This document shows, piece after piece, positions 52,229 to 61,250 of a stretch of DNA of 64,000 bases; within the stretch, counting starts at the first letter, position 1; the number at the start of each line of letters is the position of its first letter. Position numbers and translations under genes: made by a program. The stretch comes from Hallerella sp964501065 (GTDB lineage: Bacteria; Fibrobacterota; Fibrobacteria; Fibrobacterales; Fibrobacteraceae). The stretch spans positions 1 to 64,000 of the forward strand of contig CAZCRF010000006.1 of the NCBI GenBank assembly GCA_964501065.1, given 5' to 3'. The notes below the pieces were generated by a model. That model ran no database searches, was not told the DNA's origin, and saw only the letters and a program-made list of their open reading frames with translations.

Positions 52229-53844
52229 TGACGCACAACCAAATCATGGCAAAGGTCTTGTTTTCGAACGGCCTTGTGTCCGAAAAGCAGGTCCAGGAGT
52301 TTTGGCCGAAAATCGATGCGGCGCACAGCTTGGGCGACTTGCTCTTGCAAGCGGGAGTCATCGACCGGGCGACTTATGACGCCGTTTTGCAATACGTGAA
52401 AAACTTGGAAGAGAAGCTCTCCGCAGCGGAAAGGGAAAAATCCGGTCCAGCGGAAAAGCCCCATTCCGCCTTTGAACGCCCGACTCCGAAAACCTCGCCG
52501 AAACCCGTGCCCCGTCCGGAAATCAGCCGGGAAGAGGCGACTCCCGCAGCGGAAAAGCCTTTTGCCGTCGAAGGGAATAATCCATACGGCTCCTCGCCGA
52601 CGTCGCACGTCGAAGTGGAAGCGGTCGAAGGGCTTGAACAGACGGCCATTGCGCCGGGCATTTCCCCGGAAGAGAATGCTTCGCCGGAAGGGGAAAATCC
52701 CGAGGAGGACTTGCCGAAAAGGTTCGAAGTGGAAAGTGGTGACGGGGCGGTCTCCATCCCCGAAGCGTTGACGGAGAAGAATTCGCTCGCCCAGATTTTG
52801 GCCTTTGCCCGCAAGGCCCGCGCCACGGACGTCTATCTTTCCCCGTCGTCGCCTGTCGCCTTGCGCATTTTCGGGAGGTTGCACTATGCGACGGAAAAGC
52901 CCTTCTCGGCGAAAACTTTGTCGAAATGGCTCTCCGAAGCGCAAAAGGGGTTTGCCGACGGCTATGAGCCGGAAGTGGGGAAGGATTTCAGCAAGTCCTT
53001 TGCCGTGGAAGGCGCGGGGCGAAGCCGTCTGACGCTCATTTGGGAAGATTCCGTCCCGACTCTCGCCTTTCGGTTGATTCCCGCCGATACTGTCTCGTGG
53101 GAGAATCTTTTTCTTCCGCCTTTCGCGTCGGACTTTTTGAATTTGCCTCACGGGCTGCTGTTAATCGCAGGTCCTTCGGGGAGTGGGCGTTCCACGACAC
53201 TTTCTTCCTTTGGCGAAGCCATTTCCAGGAGTCGGGACGTCTTGATTGAATCCATCGAAAAGCCGATTGAACGTTTGCTGAAAAATGCCGGCGGGCTGAC
53301 AGTCCAGAAAGAAGTGGGGCTGCACGTCCATTCGGGAGTTTCCGCCGTGAACGAGGCCGTGCGCGACGGGGCGAACGTCATTTTGTTCGACCATTTGGAA
53401 TCGATTGACGAATTGTGGGCGCTGCTTCGGGCGTCTTCCGCCGGAGCCTTGGTGATTGCCGTGGCGACGGGGAGCGATGTGCACGGCTTGCTTTCGAGAC
53501 TTTTGAGCTCGGCGGGAAGCGGGGAAGAGGAGCTGGCGGCCGCCCTTGCCGACGAATTGAAGGGCGTCGTGGTACAGCACCTGATTCCCGTCATCGATTA
53601 CAGCGGCTGGGTCTTGGCGACGGAGGCGTTCCGGATGACGACATCCATTTCGGGGCTTGTCCGTTCGAGGAATTTGATTCAAATACCGGCTGCATTGGCC
53701 AACGACAAGAACCAGGCGCAGACCTTGGACGATTCCTTGCAGGGTTTGGTGGAAGCCGGCTATATCCGCGGGGAAGAAGCGTGGCAGCGTTCCCTGAACC
53801 GCCGCCGTTTTGCCGCTTACCGTCCCAAGGACAGGAGAACTTGA
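52225..53844 (+). CDS. PilT-like ATPase with degenerate motifs and N-terminal MshEN-like domain
   Basis: The 539-residue product has an N-terminal helical module with LGDLLLQAGVIDRATYDAVL, as in type II secretion/pilus ATPases. A long Pro/Glu-rich linker and a C-terminal PilT-like motor domain follow. The Walker A region reads GPSGSGRSTT (316-325), with arginine replacing the essential lysine. The Asp-box region keeps IEKPIE (344-349). The Walker B region reads VILFDHLE in place of VGEIRD, and the HT motif of the His box is missing (VIAVATG). Strong ATP hydrolysis is thus doubtful. It overlaps the permease gene by four bases and is one base before a second PilT-like gene. Confidence 0.8.
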   Translation: MMTHNQIMAKVLFSNGLVSEKQVQEFWPKIDAAHSLGDLLLQAGVIDRATYDAVLQYVKNLEEKLSAAEREKSGPAEKPHSAFERPTPKTSPKPVPRPEISREEATPAAEKPFAVEGNNPYGSSPTSHVEVEAVEGLEQTAIAPGISPEENASPEGENPEEDLPKRFEVESGDGAVSIPEALTEKNSLAQILAFARKARATDVYLSPSSPVALRIFGRLHYATEKPFSAKTLSKWLSEAQKGFADGYEPEVGKDFSKSFAVEGAGRSRLTLIWEDSVPTLAFRLIPADTVSWENLFLPPFASDFLNLPHGLLLIAGPSGSGRSTTLSSFGEAISRSRDVLIESIEKPIERLLKNAGGLTVQKEVGLHVHSGVSAVNEAVRDGANVILFDHLESIDELWALLRASSAGALVIAVATGSDVHGLLSRLLSSAGSGEEELAAALADELKGVVVQHLIPVIDYSGWVLATEAFRMTTSISGLVRSRNLIQIPAALANDKNQAQTLDDSLQGLVEAGYIRGEEAWQRSLNRRRFAAYRPKDRRT

Positions 53845-53845
53845 A

Positions 53846-54853
53846 ATGGCAGACGTCTTGGACAGCGTTTTGGAATACGCCCTGCAAATCGGCGCCACGG
53901 ATTTGATTTTGGCCGAGGGCTTTGCTCCGGCCGTGCGGATGGCTGGGTTTGTGCGAGCCATTCCCGATGCGCCGAGCCTTGCCTTTGGCGACCTTTCCCG
54001 TTTTTTGGAAAATTTGAACGGGGACTGCGGAATGTTTCGCGGCGGCCCTTGGTGCGGCGTGGAATGGCGTGTGCGCTATTCCCGGGAAGCGTTCGGGATG
54101 ATGTCCCTTCTGCATCCGATCGGGGCCGCTTCCCCGAAGCTTTCCGCCTTGGCCGCCCCGGAATCCGTGAGAAGCTTGATCGGCGCGGGGGCGGGACTTG
54201 TCCTTTTTGCGGGACCGACTTCTTGCGGAAAGACGACGACGGCATCCGCTTATGTCTCGGAGCTTTGCTCGCAACGGGATCTTCGCGTCGGACTCTTGGA
54301 TGCGTTCCCGGAATACGTCATTGAAGAAGGGAATTGCCTTGTCCGGCATCGGCGGCAAAATGCCGGCTTGGAAGAGGAACTGGTCCAAGGCATTCGTGCG
54401 GGGACGGATCTCTTTTGGCTGGGGGACTTGGATCCGGAACTTTCCATCCCCGCTCTTCGCGCTGCGGAATCCGGGGCGCTTGTCGTCGCCACGGTCAACG
54501 CCTGCAGTGCAAAGGACGTCCTGAGCCACTTGCTTTCCGCAGAAAGTCCAGATGACAAGCCTCTTGCCCGTACGCTGCTCTCGGCGAACTTGAAGGCAAT
54601 CGTTTCGGAGCGTCTGATTCTATTGGCGGACGGTTCCGGGCTCGCGCCCGCGTGGGAAGTCCTTTATAACGACACGGGCATTTCCCAACTGATTGAATCC
54701 GGGGAATACCACCGCATTCCGCAGGCGATGCGTTCCGCCGTTTCCGAGGGGATGCTGCCATTGGACGACTCCCTTTTTGAACTTGTCCGGGAAAACCGCA
54801 TTTCGAAAGAGGTCGCGAGAATTTACGCTTTCGACGAATCGCGCTTCTTGTAA
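53846..54853 (+). CDS. Second PilT-like ATPase
   Basis: The 335-residue product is a shorter PilT/PilU-type protein without the extra N-terminal domain. It keeps Walker A GPTSCGKTTT (123-132) with the lysine. The Walker B region (LFWLGDLDPE) and the His-box region (VVATVNACSAKDVLSHLLSA) are changed, but the C-terminal ANLKAIVSERLILLADGSGLAPAWEVL resembles the PilT end closely. The start at 53846 is one base after the previous stop; an extension to 53810 overlaps that gene. With the upstream gene it may form a hetero-oligomeric retraction or regulatory pair, as PilT and PilU do; this is inference. Confidence 0.8.
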   Translation: MADVLDSVLEYALQIGATDLILAEGFAPAVRMAGFVRAIPDAPSLAFGDLSRFLENLNGDCGMFRGGPWCGVEWRVRYSREAFGMMSLLHPIGAASPKLSALAAPESVRSLIGAGAGLVLFAGPTSCGKTTTASAYVSELCSQRDLRVGLLDAFPEYVIEEGNCLVRHRRQNAGLEEELVQGIRAGTDLFWLGDLDPELSIPALRAAESGALVVATVNACSAKDVLSHLLSAESPDDKPLARTLLSANLKAIVSERLILLADGSGLAPAWEVLYNDTGISQLIESGEYHRIPQAMRSAVSEGMLPLDDSLFELVRENRISKEVARIYAFDESRFL

Positions 54854-54869
54854 CGCGTGAAGAGGCTGC

Positions 54870-57062
54870 ATGAATTTTTTTCGGAGCGGATGCGCGGCGG
54901 TACTCTTGGCGGTGACTTTTTTGTTCGCGAATGCGGGCGATTCCCCGCAAACTCCGAAAGAAGTCGCGCCGTCGCTGCAATCTTCGCCGAAGACCGTCTT
55001 GCATTTGGGCGGAGGGCATTATTCCCCTTGGTATTCCCTGGGTGTCCTTTACGCCATTCGCGATTACCGCATTCCCGTGGATTCCGTCGTCGGCGTTTCT
55101 TGGGGAGCCTTTGTCGGCGCACTTTGGAGCGTCGGATTTGAATTGGACGAAATCCAGCGCATTTTGACGGATTCCCTCTTTACGTCCTCTTTGCTCGGCG
55201 GGGATTCTTTGCCGGAATTCTCGCCCGAACTTCCGATTTCGGCGGTCGGAGCGCCGTCCCTGGCGTTTCGCTTCACGGTCTTCGGGGATTCCCTCGGGTT
55301 TGCGCACTTTCGGAAAAGGGCCTTGACCCCGGATTCTGCGTTTTTGAAAAAGTCCCTGTTGAAGCTTCGCGTCGAGGAAGCCTTGTCGCGCGAAGATTCG
55401 CTCGTCGTCCCGTTTGCCGCCCTTTCTTGCAAGGAGGGGCGCTTGGTGCAGGCATCCGTCCAAGAGACTCTTCCCTATTCCAGGACTTCCGGGGAAAAGT
55501 GCCCGGGAAGCGTTTCCGAAGATTCCCTGCTCCACTTGTTCGTCATTGCTTACCCCGTCCGGGGCGGCTCTCCGCTCGACGATGATTTTGTCGTCGCCGG
55601 TTTTGAAAGCGAACTTTCCCAGATTCGAAGACTCCAGGAGGGGAATCCGAATGGGAGGGCGATTGTCGTCCGTCCGCATTCTGTTGAAAAGGCCTCTCCG
55701 CTTTTTTTGATGCAATCGGGATATTCGGATTTGGAAAAGAAATTGGGGGAGCTTTCCGGATTGTCCGCTAGAAAACGGGAACGCCCTTCGGCGGAGGATT
55801 CCATCTTGCCTAGGTTCCACATGGAGCCTTCGTTCGATTCTTTGCCATCCGCTTATTTTTCGCACGCGTCGTCCTTTTGGAATGTTTCGGATACGGGGAG
55901 GCTCGCCCCCGAGAACTTTCTGCGGAAAATTTCCGTTTCGCCGTTTTACGATTCTGTCGAGGTGGAGGTGGATTCTGCGGGAAGCGTGCGGGTGCTTGCC
56001 GATGCGGCGTCGTTCTTTGAACTTCGCGTCGGCGGTTTCGGGTCGAATCTGACGGGTCCCCTGGCCTATGCGGGGTTGGATTTCCGTTATGTGGATCAGT
56101 TCGAATACGCCTTTTCCCTGGAAGGTTTCGCGGGGGAACATTCTTTCGCCGTCCGCCCCGAATTTTCTGTGCGCGGATTGTTCGGCAACCGGGGGAGCTT
56201 TTCCGTCTCGGGGAATGTTTCGAAGGTGGAGCCTCTGAAAGGATATTTTTCCGATTTGCCCGAGGATCTCAAAATCCTGAGGTTGCGTACAAACGATTTG
56301 GACGTGGCTTTCCTTTTCCGGGATTCTCTCGCGGATTTTCGTATCGGAGTCCTTTTGCAGTCCTTTGACTTCAGGACGTCGCTCGCGGAAGACGGGGAGG
56401 ACATGCACGTCAACACGTTGATTCCGGAGTGTTCGTTTGTACGGAATCGCGGCGGGTTTGAAGAATGGTTCGGCGGAAGCGGTTATCATCTGGGCGGGAG
56501 TTTCGGATTCCGATCGGTCAACTTGACAGCGGACGGCGTGGGGACCGCCCCTCTTTATGTTTCTTCGACGGTGGATGGGGCTTTTGAATTCTCTCCCGTG
56601 CGCTTTTTGGCTTTGGGCTTCGGCGCTGTCGGCGGCGTGAACATCCGGAGGGAATCGGGGGAAGGCTACGAATATCCCGCGACTCTGGGAATTTTCCCGG
56701 AAGAGCCGGACAAGGCCGTGGACAATTACTTCCGCTTGCACGCTCCGCTTTCCCCGTGGACTTCGGGCTGGAACTTTGCCGAAACCAGTTCGCACCATTA
56801 CGGCGCGTTTCGGGCGAGCGTCGGTTTGCACGGCGAAAGGCTAGGCCTTTGGGCGTTCGCCGCCTACATGCGGGACTTCGAAGAGAATCCGTTCATTCCC
56901 CTTGACGCGGACAGGTTCCTCTTCGAACCCCTTTGCCGCTTCGCTTTTCGCTCCATCGACATCCGACTCGGGATGAGCCGCCTCGTTTCCCTTTCCGAAT
57001 GGTCATCCCTTCTGGATTTTGGCGATTACAATTACTTCTTCCAAGTCGGCGCGAATTGGTGA
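54870..57062 (+). CDS. Patatin-like protein with C-terminal outer-membrane barrel (PlpD-like layout)
   Basis: The 730-residue product has a signal peptide. A patatin-like region (about 40-300) has the oxyanion-loop segment GGGHYSPWYSLG (47-58) and the nucleophile motif GVSWG (75-79, Ser77). About 380 residues of beta-barrel character follow. The usual loop of this family reads GGGxxG; here the GxxG part is altered, and a clear catalytic DG[AG] motif was not found, so activity is uncertain. The layout resembles type Vd autotransporters such as PlpD. It lies 16 bases after the second PilT-like gene. Confidence 0.75.
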   Translation: MNFFRSGCAAVLLAVTFLFANAGDSPQTPKEVAPSLQSSPKTVLHLGGGHYSPWYSLGVLYAIRDYRIPVDSVVGVSWGAFVGALWSVGFELDEIQRILTDSLFTSSLLGGDSLPEFSPELPISAVGAPSLAFRFTVFGDSLGFAHFRKRALTPDSAFLKKSLLKLRVEEALSREDSLVVPFAALSCKEGRLVQASVQETLPYSRTSGEKCPGSVSEDSLLHLFVIAYPVRGGSPLDDDFVVAGFESELSQIRRLQEGNPNGRAIVVRPHSVEKASPLFLMQSGYSDLEKKLGELSGLSARKRERPSAEDSILPRFHMEPSFDSLPSAYFSHASSFWNVSDTGRLAPENFLRKISVSPFYDSVEVEVDSAGSVRVLADAASFFELRVGGFGSNLTGPLAYAGLDFRYVDQFEYAFSLEGFAGEHSFAVRPEFSVRGLFGNRGSFSVSGNVSKVEPLKGYFSDLPEDLKILRLRTNDLDVAFLFRDSLADFRIGVLLQSFDFRTSLAEDGEDMHVNTLIPECSFVRNRGGFEEWFGGSGYHLGGSFGFRSVNLTADGVGTAPLYVSSTVDGAFEFSPVRFLALGFGAVGGVNIRRESGEGYEYPATLGIFPEEPDKAVDNYFRLHAPLSPWTSGWNFAETSSHHYGAFRASVGLHGERLGLWAFAAYMRDFEENPFIPLDADRFLFEPLCRFAFRSIDIRLGMSRLVSLSEWSSLLDFGDYNYFFQVGANW

Positions 57063-57135
57063 CGGGGAGAATCTTTTTATATTTTCCGCGTCCTTTTTTT
57101 TTGGCGGCCGCTTCGTGCCGTTTGGAGTTTGCGGT

Positions 57136-59064
57136 ATGCGCTTTCTTTCGACTGACGTTTGCTTCTTTTTTTGCGCGGTCATTCTCCTCGTCTGCAATGC
57201 CGTTTATTATTATGCGCGCAAGCTCCCCCAGAAGGATTTCAGCAAGATTTTCGAGTTGATGCTCTTCAATCTGCTCGCGACGTCGATTTGCGCGCTCGGG
57301 GCGAACTTGCTGGATCCCCTGACGTCGCCCCGGATGAATGCGTTCAACGTGCTGCAACAAATTTTTCAGACGCTTTATTTCGCCCTCCATGCGTTGCTCG
57401 CTCCGCTATTCGCCCTTTATGTCGTCATGGTGAACAATTCGGACGAAATCCGCACGAAGAAGTCCGCCCTCTTCTTCCTCACCCCGGCGTTCTTGCTCGA
57501 AATTTTCGTATTCACGAATCCGTTCACCGGGCTGGTCTTCTATTACGAGGACAACGTCGTTTTCCGCCGAGGCCCGCTCGAACTCTTGATTTACGCCGAA
57601 GCGGCCGGCTACGTCTTCTTTGCCGTGCAACAGCTGATTGTTTCCCGGAGGATGTTCTCGAAGACGGTTTCGGTCGCACTCTGGTTCTTCGTCGGGTGCA
57701 GTCTCGTCGGGGTGCTCGTACAGTTCGCGTTCATCTGGTTCAAGCTGGAATTGTTCCTGGAGGCGGTTTCCCTCTGGGGCGTTCTTTTGCTCGTGGAGAT
57801 GGAGAACTTGCAGACGGATGCCGCCACGGGCGTTTACAACCGGCAGATGTTCCTCGCGGAGACGGAACGCCTCATCCGCGGCAAGCGGAAGTTCATGGTG
57901 GTGGTCATCACCCTTTCGAACTTCAAGAATTTCTTGAGGATGTTCCGCAACGAGGATTTGGAAGAAGTCGTCAAGACCATCGTCGATTGGATTTCGGAAA
58001 ATTCGAAGGGAATCGTCTATCGGATAGCCCAGAACAAGATTGCGGTCGTCACGTCCAGGGACCGCCGCGTTTGCGAGGAGTTCGCCGCCAGATTCCGGAT
58101 GATGATGCTCCACCGCGGACGGATATTGAAAAACGTCTCGCTCCCCATCGGCGCGACCGTCGCGATAGTCCGCGTTCCCGAAGAAATCCGCAGTCCGGAA
58201 ATGCTGGTCGAATTGGGCGAATCGGAACGGGATGCGGGAGTCGAGTCCGGCGTCACCATCCATCGGGAAGAGGACATCGAACAGGTCCGTTTCCGCGCCG
58301 AAGTGGAACGCCTGTTGAACGAGGCAATCCAGAACGAGAGCTTTGAAGTGCATTTCCAGCCGATTTGGAATTCGGAGACATCCACGTTCGACTGCGCGGA
58401 GGCCTTGGTGCGCCTGTCCAGCCCGGAGTTCGGGAACATTCCGCCGGACAAGTTCATCCCCATCGCCGAACGGAACGGGATGATTTCCGACATCGGGCGC
58501 ATCGTCTTTGAAAAGGTTTGCCGGTTCTTGCAGCGCGAACGCCCGGAACGGTTCGGGTTGAAGTGCGTCGAAGTCAACTTGAGCGTTTACCAGCTCTATG
58601 CGGAAAATACGGACGTCCTGTTCCGGAGCATCATGGAAAAGTACGGGATTCCGCCCGAACGCATCAATTTGGAAATCACGGAATCCGCCCCTTTCCGGGA
58701 AAACGGCACGGTGCGGGAGCGCATCAAGAATTTGGCGGACATGGGCGTTTCCTTTTCCCTGGACGATTTCGGCACGGGTTATTCGAACTTGCTCCAGTTG
58801 GTGCAAAACGATTTCAAGAACATCAAGTTGGATAAGGGACTTTTGGATTCGGCCGCCGAAAATTCGGGGACGTTGCTGGTCGAAATCATCAACATCATCC
58901 GCAAGCTCCGTTTTGACGTCGTCCAGGAAGGAGTCGAAACGAAAGACCAGCTCGAGCTGGTCTTGAAAGCGGGGGCGAACCGGATTCAGGGATTTTACTT
59001 CTCGAAGCCGGTTTGCGAAAGTGAACTGTTGGAATTCTTGAAGGTGCGGAATCCCGTCGCCTGA
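57136..59064 (+). CDS. 7TM-type membrane protein with degenerate GGDEF and EAL domains
   Basis: The ATG at 57136 gives 642 residues. About seven hydrophobic helices fill the first 215 residues, followed by a GGDEF-like domain whose active site is replaced (VYRIAQNKIAVV), so cyclase activity is unlikely. An EAL domain has the active motif AEALVRLS (Glu422), EITES, DDFGTG (543-548), LDKGLLD and QEGVET. It should hydrolyse cyclic-di-GMP. The frame reaching back to 57019 overlaps the patatin gene. It converges with metK with one base between stop codons. Confidence 0.9.
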   Translation: MRFLSTDVCFFFCAVILLVCNAVYYYARKLPQKDFSKIFELMLFNLLATSICALGANLLDPLTSPRMNAFNVLQQIFQTLYFALHALLAPLFALYVVMVNNSDEIRTKKSALFFLTPAFLLEIFVFTNPFTGLVFYYEDNVVFRRGPLELLIYAEAAGYVFFAVQQLIVSRRMFSKTVSVALWFFVGCSLVGVLVQFAFIWFKLELFLEAVSLWGVLLLVEMENLQTDAATGVYNRQMFLAETERLIRGKRKFMVVVITLSNFKNFLRMFRNEDLEEVVKTIVDWISENSKGIVYRIAQNKIAVVTSRDRRVCEEFAARFRMMMLHRGRILKNVSLPIGATVAIVRVPEEIRSPEMLVELGESERDAGVESGVTIHREEDIEQVRFRAEVERLLNEAIQNESFEVHFQPIWNSETSTFDCAEALVRLSSPEFGNIPPDKFIPIAERNGMISDIGRIVFEKVCRFLQRERPERFGLKCVEVNLSVYQLYAENTDVLFRSIMEKYGIPPERINLEITESAPFRENGTVRERIKNLADMGVSFSLDDFGTGYSNLLQLVQNDFKNIKLDKGLLDSAAENSGTLLVEIINIIRKLRFDVVQEGVETKDQLELVLKAGANRIQGFYFSKPVCESELLEFLKVRNPVA

Positions 59065-59065
59065 A

Positions 59066-60256
59066 TCAAGCCTTGGAGAGCTTTTTCAATTGGGCGGTCT
59101 TGTCCGTCTTTTCCCACGTGAAGCGTTTCCCGGAGCGGCCGAAATGGCCGAGGGCTGCCGTCGCCGCATAGCCCGGAGTCTTCAATTGGAGCATCTCCAC
59201 GATTCCGGCGGGAGTCAGGTCGAAAGTCTCCTTCACGATTGTCTCGATTTTCGAATCGGGGATTTTCCCCGTGCCGAAGGTGCGCACTAGGACGGAAACG
59301 GGCTTGGAGTACCCGATTGCGTAGGAGAGCTGCACTTCGCACCGGTCTGCAAGCTTCGCCGCGACGATGTTTTTTGCGACATACCGGGCGGCATAAGCCC
59401 CGGACCTGTCCACCTTGGAGGGATCCTTTCCGCTGAACGCTCCGCCGCCGTGACGGCCCATTCCACCGTAAGTGTCGACGATGATTTTTCGCCCGGTGAG
59501 TCCGCAGTCTCCGTGGGGGCCGCCGACCACGAACTTCCCCGTCGGGTTCACCAGGAAGCGCGTCTTCTTGTCGAGCAGGTTTGCCGGGATGACCTTTTTC
59601 ACCAGCTCTTCGACAATCGTCTTCTCGATCTGCTTGTGGGTGAGGGGCTTGCCCTTGACGTCGGGGTCGTGTTGCGTGCTGATGACGACCGTGTCGACGC
59701 GGACGGGATGGTCGTTCTCGTCGTATTCCACGGTCACTTGGCTTTTGGCGTCAGGGCGAAGCCATTTGATTTTCCCGGATTCGCGGAGTTCCTGGAGCTT
59801 CGCCATGAGCTTGTGGGAAAGGGAAATCGGGAGAGGCATCAGTTCCGGAGTCTCGTTCACGGCGTATCCGAACATCATTCCCTGGTCTCCCGCGCCTTGT
59901 CCGTCGTCGCTCTTGCCTTCCGCCTTGACCGTGTCGACTCCTTGGGCGATGTCCGGGGATTGCTTGTCGACCGCCACGATGACCGCGCAGCTGTCCGCGT
60001 CGAAGCCTAGCCCCGGATGGTCGTAGCCGATGTCCCGGATGGTGTCCCGTGCGATGGACTGGTAATCGAGGTCCGCCTTGGTCGTGATTTCGCCGGAGAT
60101 GACGACTAGACCCGTGTTCACGAGAGTTTCGCAGGCGACGCGGCTGTCCTTGTCCTGCTTGAGCGCGGCATCCAGGATGGCGTCCGAGATTTGATCCGCC
60201 ACCTTGTCGGGGTGGCCCTTGGAAACGGATTCCGAAGTGAAGAGGTAATGAGCCAT
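59066..60256 (-). CDS. metK: S-adenosylmethionine synthase
   Basis: The ATG at 60256 gives 396 residues with the MetK signatures: ESVSKGHPDKVADQISDAILD at the N-terminus, GAGDQGMMFGYA and the PheGly-rich GGGAFSGKDPSKVDRS near the C-terminus. It makes S-adenosylmethionine from methionine and ATP. Length is normal. The upstream frame to 60676 is antisense to the NIF3-family gene. It diverges from that gene across 145 bases that contain no recognisable SAM riboswitch. Confidence 0.97.
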   Translation of the reverse strand: MAHYLFTSESVSKGHPDKVADQISDAILDAALKQDKDSRVACETLVNTGLVVISGEITTKADLDYQSIARDTIRDIGYDHPGLGFDADSCAVIVAVDKQSPDIAQGVDTVKAEGKSDDGQGAGDQGMMFGYAVNETPELMPLPISLSHKLMAKLQELRESGKIKWLRPDAKSQVTVEYDENDHPVRVDTVVISTQHDPDVKGKPLTHKQIEKTIVEELVKKVIPANLLDKKTRFLVNPTGKFVVGGPHGDCGLTGRKIIVDTYGGMGRHGGGAFSGKDPSKVDRSGAYAARYVAKNIVAAKLADRCEVQLSYAIGYSKPVSVLVRTFGTGKIPDSKIETIVKETFDLTPAGIVEMLQLKTPGYAATAALGHFGRSGKRFTWEKTDKTAQLKKLSKA

Positions 60257-60401
60257 GGAAATATTCCTTGAGTTCTGTCCCGCGGGGCCTTGGCGAATCC
60301 TCGGCTTCCGCGAAAACGCGTTTTGTTTATGCATAAATCTAGAAAAGCGCATAGAATCTGGCAACGGTACTTTTTCCCTCCGGAAGTTGTAAATTGGGCG
60401 C
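60257..60401. promoter_or_regulatory. Divergent intergenic region between metK and the NIF3-family gene
   Basis: These 145 bases should hold both promoters. A small palindrome CGCGAAAACGCG (60309-60320) followed by TTTTGTTT on the plus strand is present. A/T-rich words around 60321-60340 are candidate promoter elements. No SAM riboswitch consensus is found upstream of metK. Confidence 0.35.
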
Positions 60402-61163
60402 ATGGAATTACGGGATTTTTCGAAATGGCTCGATGACTTGCTCCATCCGGAGAAGTTTCGGGATTTTTGCGTCGATGGGCTTTGCGTCGAGGCTGCCGAC
60501 AGGGTGACGAAGGTCGTGACGGGGGTGAGTTTCCGGAACAGCCTGATAGACGCCGCCGTCGAGGAAGGGGCGGACTGCATTCTGGTGCACCACCCGAATG
60601 GATTCTGGAACGGCGAAAAGAGACTTCCCGTGGGGAACTTCGCCTCCCGGCTGCGCAAGCTCTTCGTGAACGGCATCTCCCTTTACGGCTACCATTTGCC
60701 GCTGGACGGCCATCCGGAAGTCGGGAACAACGCTTTGATAGCGAAGGCTTTGGGAATGAAAATCGTCGAAGGGTTCATGGTGGAAGGGGAGGCACCCGTC
60801 GGATATGTCGCGGAATTCGACAGGGGATTTTCAAGGGGGGGGTTCCTGGCCGCCGCAGAAAGGGCTTTCGCCCACGGCATCCAGAACGCCTTTTGGCACG
60901 GGCCGGAAGAAATCCGCCGCGTGGCGATTTGCAGCGGGAGCGGGGCCGGCGGAATCGAGGAATCCCTGGAACTCGGATGCGACGCTTTCGTCACCGGGGA
61001 AATCAAGGAATCCGTTCCCATCCTCTGCGAAGAATTGGGAGTGAACTTGCTCTGCTGCGGGCACCATCGGACGGAAATCTTCGGAGTCCGCGCCTTGGCG
61101 GAAAAAATCCGGAACGATTTGGGCATCGAGGCGAAGTTCATCGATATCGACAATCCGATTTGA
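60402..61163 (+). CDS. NIF3/YqfO-family dinuclear-metal protein
   Basis: The 253-residue product has the family metal-ligand motifs: LVHHPNGFW near residues 64-72 and the C-terminal CCGHHRTEIFGVRALAEKI. These histidines and glutamates bind two metals. Family members form ring-shaped hexamers, and some are described as GTP cyclohydrolase type 1 type 2 homologues or as nucleotide hydrolases; the biological role is uncertain. The gene stands alone, divergent from metK, and is followed 87 bases later by pheT. Confidence 0.9.
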   Translation: MELRDFSKWLDDLLHPEKFRDFCVDGLCVEAADRVTKVVTGVSFRNSLIDAAVEEGADCILVHHPNGFWNGEKRLPVGNFASRLRKLFVNGISLYGYHLPLDGHPEVGNNALIAKALGMKIVEGFMVEGEAPVGYVAEFDRGFSRGGFLAAAERAFAHGIQNAFWHGPEEIRRVAICSGSGAGGIEESLELGCDAFVTGEIKESVPILCEELGVNLLCCGHHRTEIFGVRALAEKIRNDLGIEAKFIDIDNPI

Positions 61164-61250
61164 CATTCTGAATTCCGCATTCGCCGCATTCTGCCGTGTT
61201 CCGAGGAACAAAATTTTCTAAGTTTCGGGAAAAATAAAGGATTTGAAAAG

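Noticed and set aside
60257..60401. SAM riboswitch upstream of metK
   Set aside because: The 145-base leader does not contain the conserved SAM-I or SAM-II core words, and the only clear structure is a short CGCG palindrome.
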